Positions 7,966 to 17,333 are shown, counted from the first letter of the stretch. The stretch: DNA of 56,117 nt from Mesorhizobium sp. B2-7-1 (GCF_006440735.1 NZ_VFUA01000033.1:1-56117), one strand, 5' to 3'. Notes: generated by a model from the letters alone, not told the origin. Translations and numbers: made by a program.

Positions 7966-9972
7966 ATGCCTGAGACGCTGACCAAATTCATCTTCGGCCG
8001 CCTCACTCTGGAGTCGCTGCCGCTGCACGAGCCGATCGTCGTCGTCACCTTCATCGTGGTGGCGCTCGGCGGTCTCGCGGTGCTCGGCGCCATCACTTAC
8101 TTCAAGCTTTGGGGTTATCTGTGGCGCGAGTGGTTCACCAGCGTCGACCACAAGAAGATCGGCATCATGTACATGGCGCTCGGTCTCGTCATGCTGCTGC
8201 GCGGCTTCTCCGACGCCATCATGATGCGCCTGCAGCAGGCCATCGCCTTCAACGGTTCCGAGGGTTATCTCAACTCCCATCACTACGACCAGATCTTCAC
8301 CGCCCATGGCGTGATCATGATCTTCTTCGTGGCGATGCCTTTCGTCACCGGTCTGATGAACTTCGTCGTGCCGCTGCAGATCGGCGCACGCGACGTTTCC
8401 TTTCCATTCCTCAACAATTTCAGCTTCTGGATGACGGTCGGCGGCGCCATACTGGTCATGGCCTCGCTGTTCGTCGGCGAATTCGCCCGCACCGGCTGGC
8501 TGGCTTATCCGCCGCTCTCGGGCATCAACTACAGTCCCGACGTCGGCGTCGATTATTACATATGGGCGCTGCAGGTTGCCGGCGTCGGCACGACCTTGTC
8601 CGGCATCAACCTGATCTGCACCATCATCAAGATGCGCGCGCCCGGCATGACGATGATGCGCATGCCCGTCTTCACCTGGACCTCGCTTTGCACCAACGTG
8701 CTGATCGTGGCGTCCTTCCCGGTGCTGACGGCGGTGCTGACGCTTCTGGCGCTCGACCGCTATGTCGGCACCAACTTCTTCACCAACGACTTCGGCGGCA
8801 ACCCGATGATGTATGTGAACCTCATCTGGATATGGGGTCACCCGGAGGTCTACATCCTCATCCTGCCACTGTTCGGCGTCTTCTCCGAGGTCACCTCGAC
8901 CTTCTCCGGCAAGCGCCTGTTCGGCTACACCTCGATGGTCTACGCCACGGTGGTCATCACCATCCTGTCCTATCTCGTCTGGCTGCACCACTTCTTCACC
9001 ATGGGCTCCGGCGCCAGCGTCAATTCCTTCTTCGGCATCACCACGATGATCATCTCGATCCCGACGGGTGCGAAGATATTCAACTGGCTTTTCACCATGT
9101 ATCGCGGTCGCATTCGCTTCGAACTGCCGATGATGTGGACGGTGGCCTTCATGCTCACCTTCACCGTCGGCGGCATGACCGGCGTGCTGCTTGCCGTGCC
9201 GCCGGCCGATTTCGTGCTGCACAACAGCCTGTTCCTGATCGCCCATTTCCATAACGTCATCATCGGCGGCGTGCTGTTCGGCCTGTTCGCCGGCATCGCC
9301 TACTGGTGGCCCAAGGCCTTCGGCTTCAAGCTCGATCCGTTCTGGGGCAAGGTCTCGTTCTGGTGCTGGGTGCTCGGCTTCTGGTTCGCCTTCATGCCGC
9401 TCTACATCCTCGGCCTGATGGGCGTGACGCGCCGCATGCGCGTCTTCGACGATCCTTCGCTGCAGATATGGTTCGTCATCGCCGCCTTCGGCGCGGTGCT
9501 GATCGCCTGCGGCATCGCCGCCTTCCTGGTCCAGATCTTCGTCTCCATCCGCAAGCGCGCGGAACTGGTCGATGTCACCGGAGATCCCTGGGACGGGCGC
9601 ACGCTCGAATGGTCGACCTCCTCGCCGCCGCCGGCCTACAACTTCGCCTTCACGCCCATCATCCGCGACAACGACGCCTGGTGGGACATGAAGAAGGCCG
9701 GCTATCGGCGTCCCCTCTCCGGCTTCAAGCCGATCCATATGCCTGAAAACACAGGCACCGGCGTCATCCTGGCCGCCTTCAGCGTCGCGCTTGGCTTCGG
9801 CCTGATCTGGTACATGTGGTGGCTGGCGGCGCTGAGCTTCGTCTGCCTCATCGCCACCGCGATCGGCCACACCTTCAACTACCACCGCGACTTCGACATC
9901 CCGGCTGCCGAGGTCGAGCAAACGGAAGAGGCGAGGACGGTGCTCCTCACCGCTCGGGGGGCTAGGGCTTGA
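7966..9972 (+). CDS. cyoB: Cytochrome o ubiquinol oxidase subunit I
   Basis: The catalytic subunit, 668 residues, multispanning. With a constant offset of +8 from E. coli CyoB, every key residue is present. Quinol-site residues are R79, D83, H106 and Q109; haem b ligands are H114 and H429; copper-B ligands are H292 with cross-linked Y296 (WGHPEVY) and H341-H342; the high-spin haem ligand is H427 (HFHN). It therefore oxidises ubiquinol, reduces oxygen to water and pumps protons. ATG 7966 was chosen because the preceding ATG at 7959 reads into a stop after four codons. The stop overlaps the first bases in front of cyoC. Confidence 0.97.
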   Translation: MPETLTKFIFGRLTLESLPLHEPIVVVTFIVVALGGLAVLGAITYFKLWGYLWREWFTSVDHKKIGIMYMALGLVMLLRGFSDAIMMRLQQAIAFNGSEGYLNSHHYDQIFTAHGVIMIFFVAMPFVTGLMNFVVPLQIGARDVSFPFLNNFSFWMTVGGAILVMASLFVGEFARTGWLAYPPLSGINYSPDVGVDYYIWALQVAGVGTTLSGINLICTIIKMRAPGMTMMRMPVFTWTSLCTNVLIVASFPVLTAVLTLLALDRYVGTNFFTNDFGGNPMMYVNLIWIWGHPEVYILILPLFGVFSEVTSTFSGKRLFGYTSMVYATVVITILSYLVWLHHFFTMGSGASVNSFFGITTMIISIPTGAKIFNWLFTMYRGRIRFELPMMWTVAFMLTFTVGGMTGVLLAVPPADFVLHNSLFLIAHFHNVIIGGVLFGLFAGIAYWWPKAFGFKLDPFWGKVSFWCWVLGFWFAFMPLYILGLMGVTRRMRVFDDPSLQIWFVIAAFGAVLIACGIAAFLVQIFVSIRKRAELVDVTGDPWDGRTLEWSTSSPPPAYNFAFTPIIRDNDAWWDMKKAGYRRPLSGFKPIHMPENTGTGVILAAFSVALGFGLIWYMWWLAALSFVCLIATAIGHTFNYHRDFDIPAAEVEQTEEARTVLLTARGARA

Positions 9973-9974
9973 GC

Positions 9975-10601
9975 ATGGCATCGACGGCGATCACGGCCGG
10001 CACCGAACCGGTCTTCCATCTGGAAGAAGAGCATGCGCATGCCGAAGGCGGCAGCACCATGCTCGGCTTCTGGCTCTATCTGATGAGCGACTGCCTGATC
10101 TTCGCCATGCTGTTTGCTGCCTATGGCGTGCTCGGCGGCAATTACGCGGCGGGTCCGGCGCCGAAGGACCTGTTCGATCTCGGCCTGGTGGCGGTCAACA
10201 CCACAATGCTGCTGCTGTCCTCGATCACCTATGGCTTCGCCATGCTGACCATGGACAAGGGTCGCGTCGGCGCGACGCAAGCCTGGCTCGCCGTGACCAT
10301 GCTGTTCGGCCTGGCGTTCCTCTCCATCGAGCTCTACGAGTTCGCGCATATGATCCATGAGGGCGCGACGCCGCAGCGCAGTGCCTTCCTGTCGTCCTTC
10401 TTCACGCTGGTCGGCACGCACGGCCTGCACGTCACCTTCGGCATCGTCTGGATGCTGACGCTGATGGTGCAGGTCGCGAGGCACGGCCTTATCGAGGCCA
10501 ACCGCCGCCGGCTGATGTGCCTCTCGATGTTCTGGCACTTCCTCGACGTCGTCTGGATCGGCGTCTTCACCTTCGTCTATCTGATGGGGATGCTCAGATG
10601 A
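9975..10601 (+). CDS. cyoC: Cytochrome o ubiquinol oxidase subunit III
   Basis: A 208-residue membrane protein with about five transmembrane segments, matching subunit III of bo3-type oxidases. The first helix carries STMLGFWLYLMSDC, and a conserved acidic residue lies in FLSIELYEFAHM, as in the haem-copper subunit III family. It stabilises subunit I and supports proton uptake. ATG 9975 is preferred to a TTG six bases upstream; it begins only 2 bp after the cyoB stop, and its own stop overlaps the cyoD start by ATGA. Order, spacing and length all fit a standard cyo operon. Confidence 0.94.
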   Translation: MASTAITAGTEPVFHLEEEHAHAEGGSTMLGFWLYLMSDCLIFAMLFAAYGVLGGNYAAGPAPKDLFDLGLVAVNTTMLLLSSITYGFAMLTMDKGRVGATQAWLAVTMLFGLAFLSIELYEFAHMIHEGATPQRSAFLSSFFTLVGTHGLHVTFGIVWMLTLMVQVARHGLIEANRRRLMCLSMFWHFLDVVWIGVFTFVYLMGMLR

Positions 10602-10972
10602 GCGCTCATGATCATGCCGGTCACGACCACACGCATGGCGGCGCCGCGCACGGGTCGCTGAAGGGTTACCTGATCGGCTTCGTCCTGTCGGTCATCCTGA
10701 CCGCCATCCCGTTCTGGATGGTCATGACCGGCGCCATCGACAACAAGCAGGCGACGGCCATCATCATCATGGCCTTTGCGGTGGTGCAGATCGTGGTGCA
10801 TATGGTTTTCTTCCTCCATATGAACCCCGCCTCGGAAGGCGGATGGTCGATGCTGGCTCTCATCTTCACGGTGATCCTCGTCGTCATCGTGCTGAGCGGC
10901 TCACTCTGGGTGATGTACCACCTCAACGCCAACATGATGCCCGGGCTCCACGAGATGCGGGAGATGCCATGA
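10598..10972 (+). CDS. cyoD: Cytochrome o ubiquinol oxidase subunit IV
   Basis: A 124-residue protein with three transmembrane helices after a short histidine-rich N-terminus (HDHAGHDHTHGG). The helix containing VVQIVVHMVFFLHM is the family signature of the small bo3 subunit IV, which helps assembly of the copper-B site. ATG 10598 overlaps the cyoC stop. The stop at 10972 overlaps the next gene start by ATGA, so translation of the whole run is probably coupled. The N-terminal histidines are common in alphaproteobacterial CyoD; a metal role is not shown. Confidence 0.93.
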   Translation: MSAHDHAGHDHTHGGAAHGSLKGYLIGFVLSVILTAIPFWMVMTGAIDNKQATAIIIMAFAVVQIVVHMVFFLHMNPASEGGWSMLALIFTVILVVIVLSGSLWVMYHLNANMMPGLHEMREMP

Positions 10973-11796
10973 GCCCTGTTTTGGGCGCGGATGCGTCGGG
11001 CGTGGGGAGGGCCAAAGTCGAGGCGAAAGACATGATCGGCCGGGCAGCTATCGACACTGACGCCGCGCCCTCGAAGGGCTCCGCCTCGCGCTTCTTGCTC
11101 GCTTTGGCTGGGCTTCTCGGCGTCCTGGTGTTTCTCGGGCTCGGCATTTGGCAATTGGAAAGACGGGTCTGGAAGCTCGACCTGATCGTCCGCGTCGACC
11201 AGCGCATCCATGCTCCCGTCGTCGCTGCGCCTGGCCCTCAGAGCTGGAGCGGGTTCAAAGCGCCCGACTACGAATATCGCCATGTGCAGTTGAGCGGGCG
11301 CTTTCAGGGTGGCGCCAACACGCTGGTGCAGGCAGTGACCGAGCTTGGCGGCGGCTATTGGGTGCTGACGCCGATGCGCGACGATCGCGGTTTCACGGTC
11401 CTCGTCAACCGCGGCTTCGTTCCGCAGGAACGCAATGCGGAATTTCAACAACAGAGCGGCGGCCTGACATCGCCAACGGTGGTCGACGGATTGCTGCGCA
11501 TCAGCGAGCCCGGCGGCGGGTTCCTGCGCAGCAACGATCTGGCGGCCAATCGCTGGTATTCGCGCGACGTCGCGGCAATCGCCAGGGCGCGCGGGCTGAC
11601 CGATGTCGCGCCTTATTTCATCGATGCCGGGGCGTCCGGCGCGGACAGCTGGCCGCGCGGCGGGCTCACCGTCGTCACCTTCCGCAACAGCCATCTGGTC
11701 TATGCTTTGACCTGGTTTGCCCTGGCGGCGATGTTGGCGATCGCCCTCGCCAGGCCGATCCTCGCCGGACGTCGGAAGCGGGACGCGGCAAGATGA
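10969..11796 (+). CDS. SURF1-family oxidase assembly protein
   Basis: A 275-residue SURF1-like protein. One transmembrane helix lies near residues 43-62 (FLLALAGLLGVLVFLGLGIWQLERR) and a second near the C-terminus, with a large periplasmic domain between them. The LGIWQLERR segment after the first helix and the GYWVLTPM and VLVNRGFVP motifs are hallmarks of the family. SURF1 proteins help deliver or insert haem into subunit I of haem-copper oxidases. Here the gene directly follows cyoD with a 4-base ATGA overlap, so it very probably matures this quinol oxidase. The N-terminal 40 residues before the helix are longer than usual. A later start is possible, but none has a better ribosome site. 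Confidence 0.9.
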   Translation: MSPVLGADASGVGRAKVEAKDMIGRAAIDTDAAPSKGSASRFLLALAGLLGVLVFLGLGIWQLERRVWKLDLIVRVDQRIHAPVVAAPGPQSWSGFKAPDYEYRHVQLSGRFQGGANTLVQAVTELGGGYWVLTPMRDDRGFTVLVNRGFVPQERNAEFQQQSGGLTSPTVVDGLLRISEPGGGFLRSNDLAANRWYSRDVAAIARARGLTDVAPYFIDAGASGADSWPRGGLTVVTFRNSHLVYALTWFALAAMLAIALARPILAGRRKRDAAR

Positions 11797-13145
11797 ACAT
11801 CTCGATCGCGCGGTTTCATCACGACAAGCCCATCCTGACGGTTCCGCCTGCCGGCCAGGGAGGCGCCGCCTCCAATTCCGATGTGACGAACAGGAAGAAC
11901 CTGCTGCTCCTCATCCAGTTGCGCTGGCTGGCTGTGGCGGGGCAGGTGCTGACCATCCTGGTGACGCAATACTGGTTCGCCATTCCGCTGCCGCTGGCCG
12001 AGATGGCCGGCGTTGTGCTTTTCCTCGTCGGGCTCAACATCTTCAGCCTGCTGGCCCTGCGCGGCAATCGCCGCATCTCCAACGCGCAGCTCTTCGTCGC
12101 GCTGATCTTCGACATGGCGGCGCTGACGACGCAGCTCTACCTGAGCGGCGGCGCCTCCAACCCGTTCGTGTCGCTCTATCTGCTGCAGATCACGCTTGGC
12201 GCCGCGCTGCTGGCGCCATGGTCGACCTGGATCCTGGTGGCGGCTGCCTCGGCCTGCTTCGTCTTCCTCATCTTCGTCTTTCAGCCGATCGCGCTACCGC
12301 ATCACGGCGGCAGGGATCTCCTGGCGCTGCATCTGCGCGGCATGTTCATCTGCTTCGTGTTGGCCGCCGGCCTGATCGTGATCTTCATGACGCGCATCAA
12401 CCGCAACCTACGCGAGCGCGACGCCTATCTCGCCGACCTGCGCCAGCGCTCGGCCGAGGAAGACCACATCGTGCGCATGGGCCTGCTGGCCTCGGGTGCC
12501 GCGCATGAACTGGGCACGCCGCTTTCGACCATATCGGTCATCCTGTCCGACTGGCGCCAGATGCGCGGCGTCAAACGCAACCGCGAGCTTTCCGAGGACG
12601 TGGCCGAGATGCAGGCGCAGGTCGAGCGCTGCAAAAGCATCGTCACCGGCATCCTGATGTCATCCGGCCAGGCGCGAGGCGAGGGCACCATCCGCACCAC
12701 GATCCGCCAATTCCTCGACGATCTCGTCCAGGAGTGGCGCGTCAGCCGCCAGCCTTTCAAACTCGACTACGGCAACGGTTTCGAGCCGGACGAGCAGATC
12801 GTGTCCGACACCGCGCTGAAACAAGTGATCTTCAATGTGCTCGACAATGCGCAGGAAGCATCGCACGATTGGGTCGGCATCACTGTCGAGCGGCAGGATG
12901 AGAAGCTGGTGCTCTCCGTCGAGGATCGCGGACCGGGTTTCGACAAGGATATTCTGGCCGCGCTCGGCCAGCCCTATATGTCGAGCAAGGGGCGGCCAGG
13001 CGGCGGCCTGGGCCTCTTCCTGGTGTTCAATGTGGTGCGCAAGCTCGGTGGCGACGTTTCGGCGCACAACCTGGCCGAGGGCGCCCGCGTTACCCTTTCG
13101 CTGCCGCTGGCGGCGCTGACCGATGGAGGCGATCGTGACATCTGA
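11793..13145 (+). CDS. actS: Redox sensor histidine kinase, RegB/PrrB/ActS family
   Basis: A 450-residue membrane kinase. About six hydrophobic segments occupy residues 40-200, including the quinone-sensing motif region NPFVSLYLLQ (residues 123-132). The phosphorylation box ASGAAHELGTPLSTI holds H238. C280, in QVERCKSIV, matches the redox-box cysteine known from Rhodobacter RegB. The C-terminal ATPase carries N, G1 (DRGPGFD) and G2 (GGGLGLFL) boxes. RegB-type kinases sense the ubiquinone pool and redox state and phosphorylate RegA/ActR. The gene overlaps the SURF1 stop by ATGA, tying the sensor to the quinol oxidase operon. Family assignment is strong; the symbol is by homology to rhizobial ActS. 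Confidence 0.92.
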   Translation: MNISIARFHHDKPILTVPPAGQGGAASNSDVTNRKNLLLLIQLRWLAVAGQVLTILVTQYWFAIPLPLAEMAGVVLFLVGLNIFSLLALRGNRRISNAQLFVALIFDMAALTTQLYLSGGASNPFVSLYLLQITLGAALLAPWSTWILVAAASACFVFLIFVFQPIALPHHGGRDLLALHLRGMFICFVLAAGLIVIFMTRINRNLRERDAYLADLRQRSAEEDHIVRMGLLASGAAHELGTPLSTISVILSDWRQMRGVKRNRELSEDVAEMQAQVERCKSIVTGILMSSGQARGEGTIRTTIRQFLDDLVQEWRVSRQPFKLDYGNGFEPDEQIVSDTALKQVIFNVLDNAQEASHDWVGITVERQDEKLVLSVEDRGPGFDKDILAALGQPYMSSKGRPGGGLGLFLVFNVVRKLGGDVSAHNLAEGARVTLSLPLAALTDGGDRDI

Positions 13146-13668
13146 TCGATCCTTGTTTGTCGTCGAGGACGACGCGACTTTCGCGCGGACGCTCAAACGT
13201 TCCTTCGAGAAGCGCGACTACGACGTCGTGGTCTCCCACGACCGCGACGCGCTGCTTGTCGCGCTGGAAAAGGCCGTTCCGGCTTACGCCGTCGTCGATC
13301 TGAAGCTCGGAGCCGGATCGGGTCTCGAATGCGTCAAACTGCTCAGCGCCCGCAATCCGTCGATGCGGATCGTGGTCCTGACCGGATTTGCCAGCATCGC
13401 CACGGCGGTCGAGGCGATCAAGCTCGGCGCGTGCCATTATCTGGCCAAGCCCGCCAACACCGACGACATCGAAGCAGCCTTCGGTCGCGCCGAGGGCGAC
13501 GTTTCGGTGCCGCTCACCAGCCGCCCCACCTCGATCAAGAACCTCGAATGGGAGCGCATCCACGAAACGCTGGTCGAGACCGGCTTCAACATCTCCGAAA
13601 CCGCGCGCCGGCTCGGCCTGCACCGGCGCACCCTTGCCCGCAAGCTCGAGAAGCGCGTGGTGCAGTAG
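13135..13668 (+). CDS. actR: Response regulator, RegA/PrrA/ActR family
   Basis: A 177-residue regulator from GTG 13135. The receiver domain has the acidic pair EDD (residues 11-13), the phospho-acceptor D55 (VVDLKL), a conserved threonine in VVLTGF and K in AKPA. A Fis-type helix-turn-helix fills the last 40 residues (NISETARRLGLHRRTLARKLEKR), nearly the RegA recognition helix. There is no AAA domain, as expected for RegA. GTG 13135 is chosen because GGAGG (13125-13129) lies 5 bases upstream. ATG 13123 is an alternative adding four residues but lacks a ribosome site. It overlaps the kinase stop, so the pair is co-translated. RegA homologues control respiration, CO2 and nitrogen genes. Confidence 0.92.
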   Translation: MTSDRSLFVVEDDATFARTLKRSFEKRDYDVVVSHDRDALLVALEKAVPAYAVVDLKLGAGSGLECVKLLSARNPSMRIVVLTGFASIATAVEAIKLGACHYLAKPANTDDIEAAFGRAEGDVSVPLTSRPTSIKNLEWERIHETLVETGFNISETARRLGLHRRTLARKLEKRVVQ

Positions 13669-13689
13669 CGCAATTTTTCTTGGAATTGC

Positions 13690-14436
13690 TCAGTAGGTGG
13701 TGCGTCCGCCCGACAGGTCGAATGTCGAGGCGGTGGTGAAGCTGTTCTCCTTCGAGACCAACCACGCGACCATGGCGGCGGCTTCGTCGACTTCGAGCAG
13801 TCGGCCGCGCGGAATGCGCGAGCGCATATATTCGATATGCTCCGGCGTCAGCTGGTCGAGGATGCGTGTCTGGGCGGTCGCCGGCGAGATGCAGTTCACG
13901 GCGATGTCGTATTGCGCCAGTTCCTTGCCGAGCGACTTCGTCAGGCCGATGACGGCTGCCTTCGAGGCCGAATAGGCGGCCGCATTCGGGTTGCCTTCCT
14001 TGCCGGCCACCGAAGCGATGTTGACGATGCGGCCGTAATTGCGCTCCTTCATGCCGGGCACGACGGCGCGGTTGACGTAGAAGGTGCCGTTGATGTTGAT
14101 GTCGATGATCTTCTTCCAGACGTCGACGTCATAGACATCGAGCGGCGCCGCCGGACCGGCGATGCCGGCGGAGTTCACCACGATGGAGATCTTGTCGGCG
14201 ATCTCCTCGGTCCTGGCGCGGGCCGCGTCGACCGCGTCCCAGTCGGCGATGTCGACCACCAGCGTCGTGGCGGCCTTGCCGAGTTCTTGCCTGGCGGCGT
14301 CGAGGCGCGCCTCGTCGAGGTCCCAAAGCGTGACCGTGGCGCCCGAGGCGACAAAGCGCTTGGCCATGGCGAAGCCGAGGCCTTGCGCGCCGCCGGTCAC
14401 CACCGCGTGCTGACCGTCCAGATCGATCCTGTTCAT
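13690..14436 (-). CDS. SDR-family dehydrogenase of the sugar module
   Basis: A 248-residue classical short-chain dehydrogenase. The cofactor motif TGGAQGLG starts near residue 14, NSAG lies at 88-91, and the catalytic residues are S142, Y155 and K159 (YSASK). D38-D41 after the second strand favour NAD over NADP. The ribosome site GGAGGAAA precedes ATG 14436. It lies 96 bp downstream of the UxaA-type dehydratase on the same strand. In comparable non-phosphorylative deoxy-sugar pathways such an SDR oxidises either the sugar (for example L-fucose) or a 2-keto-3-deoxy acid. That role is inferred from context only. It converges with the ActR-like gene. Confidence 0.85.
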   Translation of the reverse strand: MNRIDLDGQHAVVTGGAQGLGFAMAKRFVASGATVTLWDLDEARLDAARQELGKAATTLVVDIADWDAVDAARARTEEIADKISIVVNSAGIAGPAAPLDVYDVDVWKKIIDININGTFYVNRAVVPGMKERNYGRIVNIASVAGKEGNPNAAAYSASKAAVIGLTKSLGKELAQYDIAVNCISPATAQTRILDQLTPEHIEYMRSRIPRGRLLEVDEAAAMVAWLVSKENSFTTASTFDLSGGRTTY

Positions 14437-14532
14437 AGCGGGCGTTTCCTCCAGTGTGATTTCGTTGCGGATGTTTCGGATATCGGCCGCACTGCGCCGG
14501 AATGCTTGAGCTTCCGATCCGTCATCGCGGCG

Positions 14533-16044
14533 CTACATGGTGGCGCCGAGGCTCCACGGCACAAACTCGTTGTCGCCATAGCCCAGCGCCTCGGACCTGG
14601 TGCGCCCGCCGGAGGCCACCCGCAGGATCTCCGCGAAGATTTCCTCGCCCTTCTGCGCCAGCGTCACACCGTCCAGTATGTCGCCGCAGTTGATATCCAT
14701 GTCGTCGCGCATCTGCTCGAAGATGAACGAGTTGGAGGCGAGCTTGATCGAAGGCGTCGGCTTGCAGCCGAAGGCCGAGCCGCGCCCGGTGGTGAAGCAC
14801 AAAATGTTGGCGCCGCCGGCGACCTGTCCGGTCGCGGAAACCGGGTCGTAGCCTGGCGTGTCCATGAAGACGAGGCCGCGCTCGCTGATCGGCTCGGCAT
14901 ATTCCAGCACCGCGCGCAAATTGGTGGTGCCGCCCTTGGCCGATGCGCCGAGCGATTTTTCCAGGATGGTCGTCAATCCTCCCAGCTTGTTGCCGGGCGA
15001 GGGATTGTTGTTCATCTCCATGTCGTGCCGGGCGGTGTAGTCCTCCCACCAGCGGATGCGCTCGATCAGCTTTTCGCCGACCGCCCGGCTTTCGGCGCGG
15101 CGGGTCAGAAGATGTTCCGCGCCGTAGATCTCGGGCGTCTCCGAAAGGACGGCGGTCCCGCCCTGCGCGACGAGCAGGTCCACCGCCGCGCCGAGCGCCG
15201 GATTGGCGCTGATGCCGGAATAGCCGTCCGAGCCGCCGCATTGCAGCGCCAGCACCAGCTCGGAGGCCGGTTGCGGCGTGCGTCGCGCGGCGTTGACGAT
15301 CGGCAGCATCTCGACGATCGCCTTCACCCCGGCATCGACCGTCTTGCGCGTGCCGCCGGTTTCCTGGATCGTCATCGTGCGGAAGGTGGTGCTCTCCTCG
15401 ATGTCGTAGGACTGCATCCAGCGCGGAATCTGGAAGGCTTCGCAGCCCAACCCGACCATCAGCACGCCGCCGACATTGGGATTGGTGGCGAACCCCCATT
15501 GTGTGCGCTTCAGGAGATCGTAGGCCGGGCCCTTGGTATCGATGCCGCAGCCGGTGCCGTGGACGAGCGAGATGATGCCGTCGACATTGGGATAGTCGCG
15601 CAAGATGCCGGAGCGATTGACCTCCTCGGCGATGAAGCGCGCGACGCTGGCCGAGCAGTTCACCGAAGTCAGCGTGGCGATGTAGTTGCGCGTGCCGACT
15701 TTGCCGTTCGGTCTGCGGTACCCCATGAAGCTCGCCCGTTCGCCCTCGGGAAGCATCGCCGTTTGCCTGGCGTCCGCGCCATAGCCGTAGTCCCGCTCGA
15801 AATCGCGCAGGTAGACGTTGTGCTCGTGCACCCAGTCCCCGGCCGCGATCGTTTCGCGCGCGAAGCCGATGGTCTGGCCGTACTTCACGATCGGCTCGTC
15901 CGCCGCGATGTCGCACATGGCCATCTTGTGGCCGCGCGGGATTCTGGCCCGCGCCGCGACGTCGCCGGCCTTCTCGCCGGTCGCCAGCGGATCGACCGCG
16001 AGCAGGATGTTATCCGCGTGCGAAAGCTTGATGAAGCGTGCCAT
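14533..16044 (-). CDS. UxaA-family sugar-acid dehydratase (altronate/galactarate/fuconate type)
   Basis: A 503-residue enzyme with the full two-part UxaA/GarD architecture. An N-terminal SAF-like domain covers residues 1-90, and a large C-terminal catalytic domain holds the conserved motifs GTGCGIDTKGPAYDLL, GLGCEAFQIP and CGGSDGYSGISANPALG. The family dehydrates aldonic or aldaric acids to 2-keto-3-deoxy acids with an iron or manganese cofactor. ATG 16044 is preferred to 16086 because the protein match begins there (MARFIKLSHADN). The next gene upstream is a rhamnose/fucose-type mutarotase, and a copy of the module's AT-rich motif lies 64 bp upstream. The substrate is uncertain: L-fuconate, L-rhamnonate or altronate are candidates. 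Confidence 0.87.
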   Translation of the reverse strand: MARFIKLSHADNILLAVDPLATGEKAGDVAARARIPRGHKMAMCDIAADEPIVKYGQTIGFARETIAAGDWVHEHNVYLRDFERDYGYGADARQTAMLPEGERASFMGYRRPNGKVGTRNYIATLTSVNCSASVARFIAEEVNRSGILRDYPNVDGIISLVHGTGCGIDTKGPAYDLLKRTQWGFATNPNVGGVLMVGLGCEAFQIPRWMQSYDIEESTTFRTMTIQETGGTRKTVDAGVKAIVEMLPIVNAARRTPQPASELVLALQCGGSDGYSGISANPALGAAVDLLVAQGGTAVLSETPEIYGAEHLLTRRAESRAVGEKLIERIRWWEDYTARHDMEMNNNPSPGNKLGGLTTILEKSLGASAKGGTTNLRAVLEYAEPISERGLVFMDTPGYDPVSATGQVAGGANILCFTTGRGSAFGCKPTPSIKLASNSFIFEQMRDDMDINCGDILDGVTLAQKGEEIFAEILRVASGGRTRSEALGYGDNEFVPWSLGATM

Positions 16045-16107
16045 GGCCCAAGACTCTGAAGAAGGTTTCTCGCCGGCGTCCGCCACGAGATTTGATAGAT
16101 GGGAATA

Positions 16108-16119
16108 CTAATATAATAG
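16108..16119. promoter_or_regulatory. AT-rich regulatory motif, copy 1 (upstream of dehydratase gene)
   Basis: The 12-mer CTAATATAATAG, whose complement contains TTATATTAG, lies 64 bp before the dehydratase start. It is symmetric at 10 of 12 positions. The same nonamer TTATATTAG recurs at 17334-17342 and 17423-17431 near the GntR gene. The module's FCD-type GntR regulator is the natural candidate to bind it. Confidence 0.5.
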
Positions 16120-16256
16120 AATGTCAGTGGTCAAGCAGCGCTTGATCGCGTTTCGTTGGAACCGCTGTTGTGGACACTGTTCGCATGGGCCCGGCAGAGC
16201 GGGATTGCCGCCTGCGCGCGCAAATCCTTGCCCCATCCATCGACGTCGCGAGCGGC

Positions 16257-16586
16257 TCAGTCCAGGTGGAAGACTTCCTCCATCGCCGCCCACCACTCGC
16301 CTGAAGCGCGGGTGGTCAAGGGCTGCTGCATCGGGTCGCATAGCTCCCACCATTTGCGCATCGCCGGCGCTTCGCCCATCCGCGCGGCGTCCGCTGCGAA
16401 ATCGTCGCCGTGATATTCCCAATAGGCGAATAGCAGGTTCTCCGGCTCGCGCAGGAAGATGGAGTAGTTCCTTATGTTGGCGCGGCTGATGACCTCGAGC
16501 ACGTCGGGCCACACCGCGGCATGCACGCGCTTGTATTCCTCCATCGCCTCGGCTTTCAGGCCGATGCAAAGCCCCATTCTCTTCAT
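16257..16586 (-). CDS. L-rhamnose mutarotase family protein (RhaU/FucM-like)
   Basis: A 109-residue protein of the L-rhamnose mutarotase family, a dimeric ferredoxin-like alpha/beta barrel fold that interconverts alpha and beta anomers of 6-deoxy sugars. The opening GLCIGLKAEAMEEYKRVHA with its conserved His, the NYSIFLREPENLLFAYWEY stretch and the C-terminal EEVFHLD ending fit the family and its usual length (104-112). It lies 36 bp downstream of the GntR gene on the same strand, so the two are probably cotranscribed. Its presence is the main reason for proposing a deoxy-sugar such as L-fucose or L-rhamnose as substrate of this module. Confidence 0.9.
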   Translation of the reverse strand: MKRMGLCIGLKAEAMEEYKRVHAAVWPDVLEVISRANIRNYSIFLREPENLLFAYWEYHGDDFAADAARMGEAPAMRKWWELCDPMQQPLTTRASGEWWAAMEEVFHLD

Positions 16587-16622
16587 AAGCTGGTCTCGCT
16601 TGGTTTTGGCGTGCCGGATCGT

Positions 16623-17309
16623 TCAGCCGAGGAGCTCGGCGGCGACTTCGAGCGTGTTGCGGAAGGACGTCTCCAGATGACTCTCCATCGCCTGCGCGGC
16701 GCCCTCGGCGTCCTGGCGCTTCAGTGCGTCGAGGATGGCCTCGTGCTGCTCGATCGTCTGCTCGCCATAGCCGGGCTTGGGGATCGCGAGATAGCGGCCG
16801 CGATCCATCTGCGCCTTGGAGATGTCGACCACCCGCCAGATCGCCGGCAGGCCGCAGATCTCGGCTATGGTGCGGTGGAAGACGTCGTCGAGCTGGATCG
16901 CGACGGCATAGCGTCCACGCGAGATGGCGAGCTTGTGAGCGGCCATGTTGTCTTCCAGGAGTTCGGCTGCCTGCGGCGTCATCTTGGCCGCGGCGCGCCT
17001 TGCGCTTTCCATTTCCAGCGCCCGGCGGATGACATAGGCTTCCTCGAGATCGGCGCGGCTGATCGGCGCGACATAGGTGCCGCTCTGCGCCAGGATCTTG
17101 ACCAGCCCTTCGTCGCTGATGCGCTTGACCGCCTCCCGCACCGGCGTGCGCGATACGCCGAGCGCCTCGGCAATCGCCACCTCGTTGATGATCTCGCCGG
17201 GCTTCAGCCGTCCGACGACGATCAGGTTGCGGACCTTGTTGTAGATCTGGTCGCGCAGCGGCAGAGCCCGATTGAGGGTCGAAGGGTCCAGATCCATGAA
17301 AAATCCCAT
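16623..17309 (-). CDS. GntR-family regulator, FadR/FCD type
   Basis: A 228-residue regulator. A GntR winged helix occupies residues 15-85 (LRDQIYNKVRNLIVVGRLKPG, then VSRTPVREAVKRISDEGLV). An FCD effector domain follows, with the metal-ligand pattern seen as D in LDDVFHRTI, H at the same turn, and later histidines in EQHEAILDAL and ESHLETS. FCD proteins bind carboxylates or sugar acids through a metal. It heads a minus-strand unit with the mutarotase and is divergent from the ABC importer. ATG 17309 is used; ATG 17297 is possible. Repeats of TTATATTAG in front of it and of the importer suggest autoregulation and control of uptake. Confidence 0.9.
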   Translation of the reverse strand: MGFFMDLDPSTLNRALPLRDQIYNKVRNLIVVGRLKPGEIINEVAIAEALGVSRTPVREAVKRISDEGLVKILAQSGTYVAPISRADLEEAYVIRRALEMESARRAAAKMTPQAAELLEDNMAAHKLAISRGRYAVAIQLDDVFHRTIAEICGLPAIWRVVDISKAQMDRGRYLAIPKPGYGEQTIEQHEAILDALKRQDAEGAAQAMESHLETSFRNTLEVAAELLG

Positions 17310-17333
17310 CGCTCGTCCACGCCAATGGATAAA

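Noticed and set aside
7882..9981. 699-residue minus-strand open frame opposite cyoB
   Set aside because: Its translation is Asp/His/Arg/Glu-rich low-complexity sequence, a mirror of the GC-rich coding strand; cyoB on the plus strand has every catalytic residue.
13837..16059. 740-residue plus-strand open frame
   Set aside because: It lies antisense to the SDR and UxaA-type genes, which have clear family motifs; the antisense product has none.
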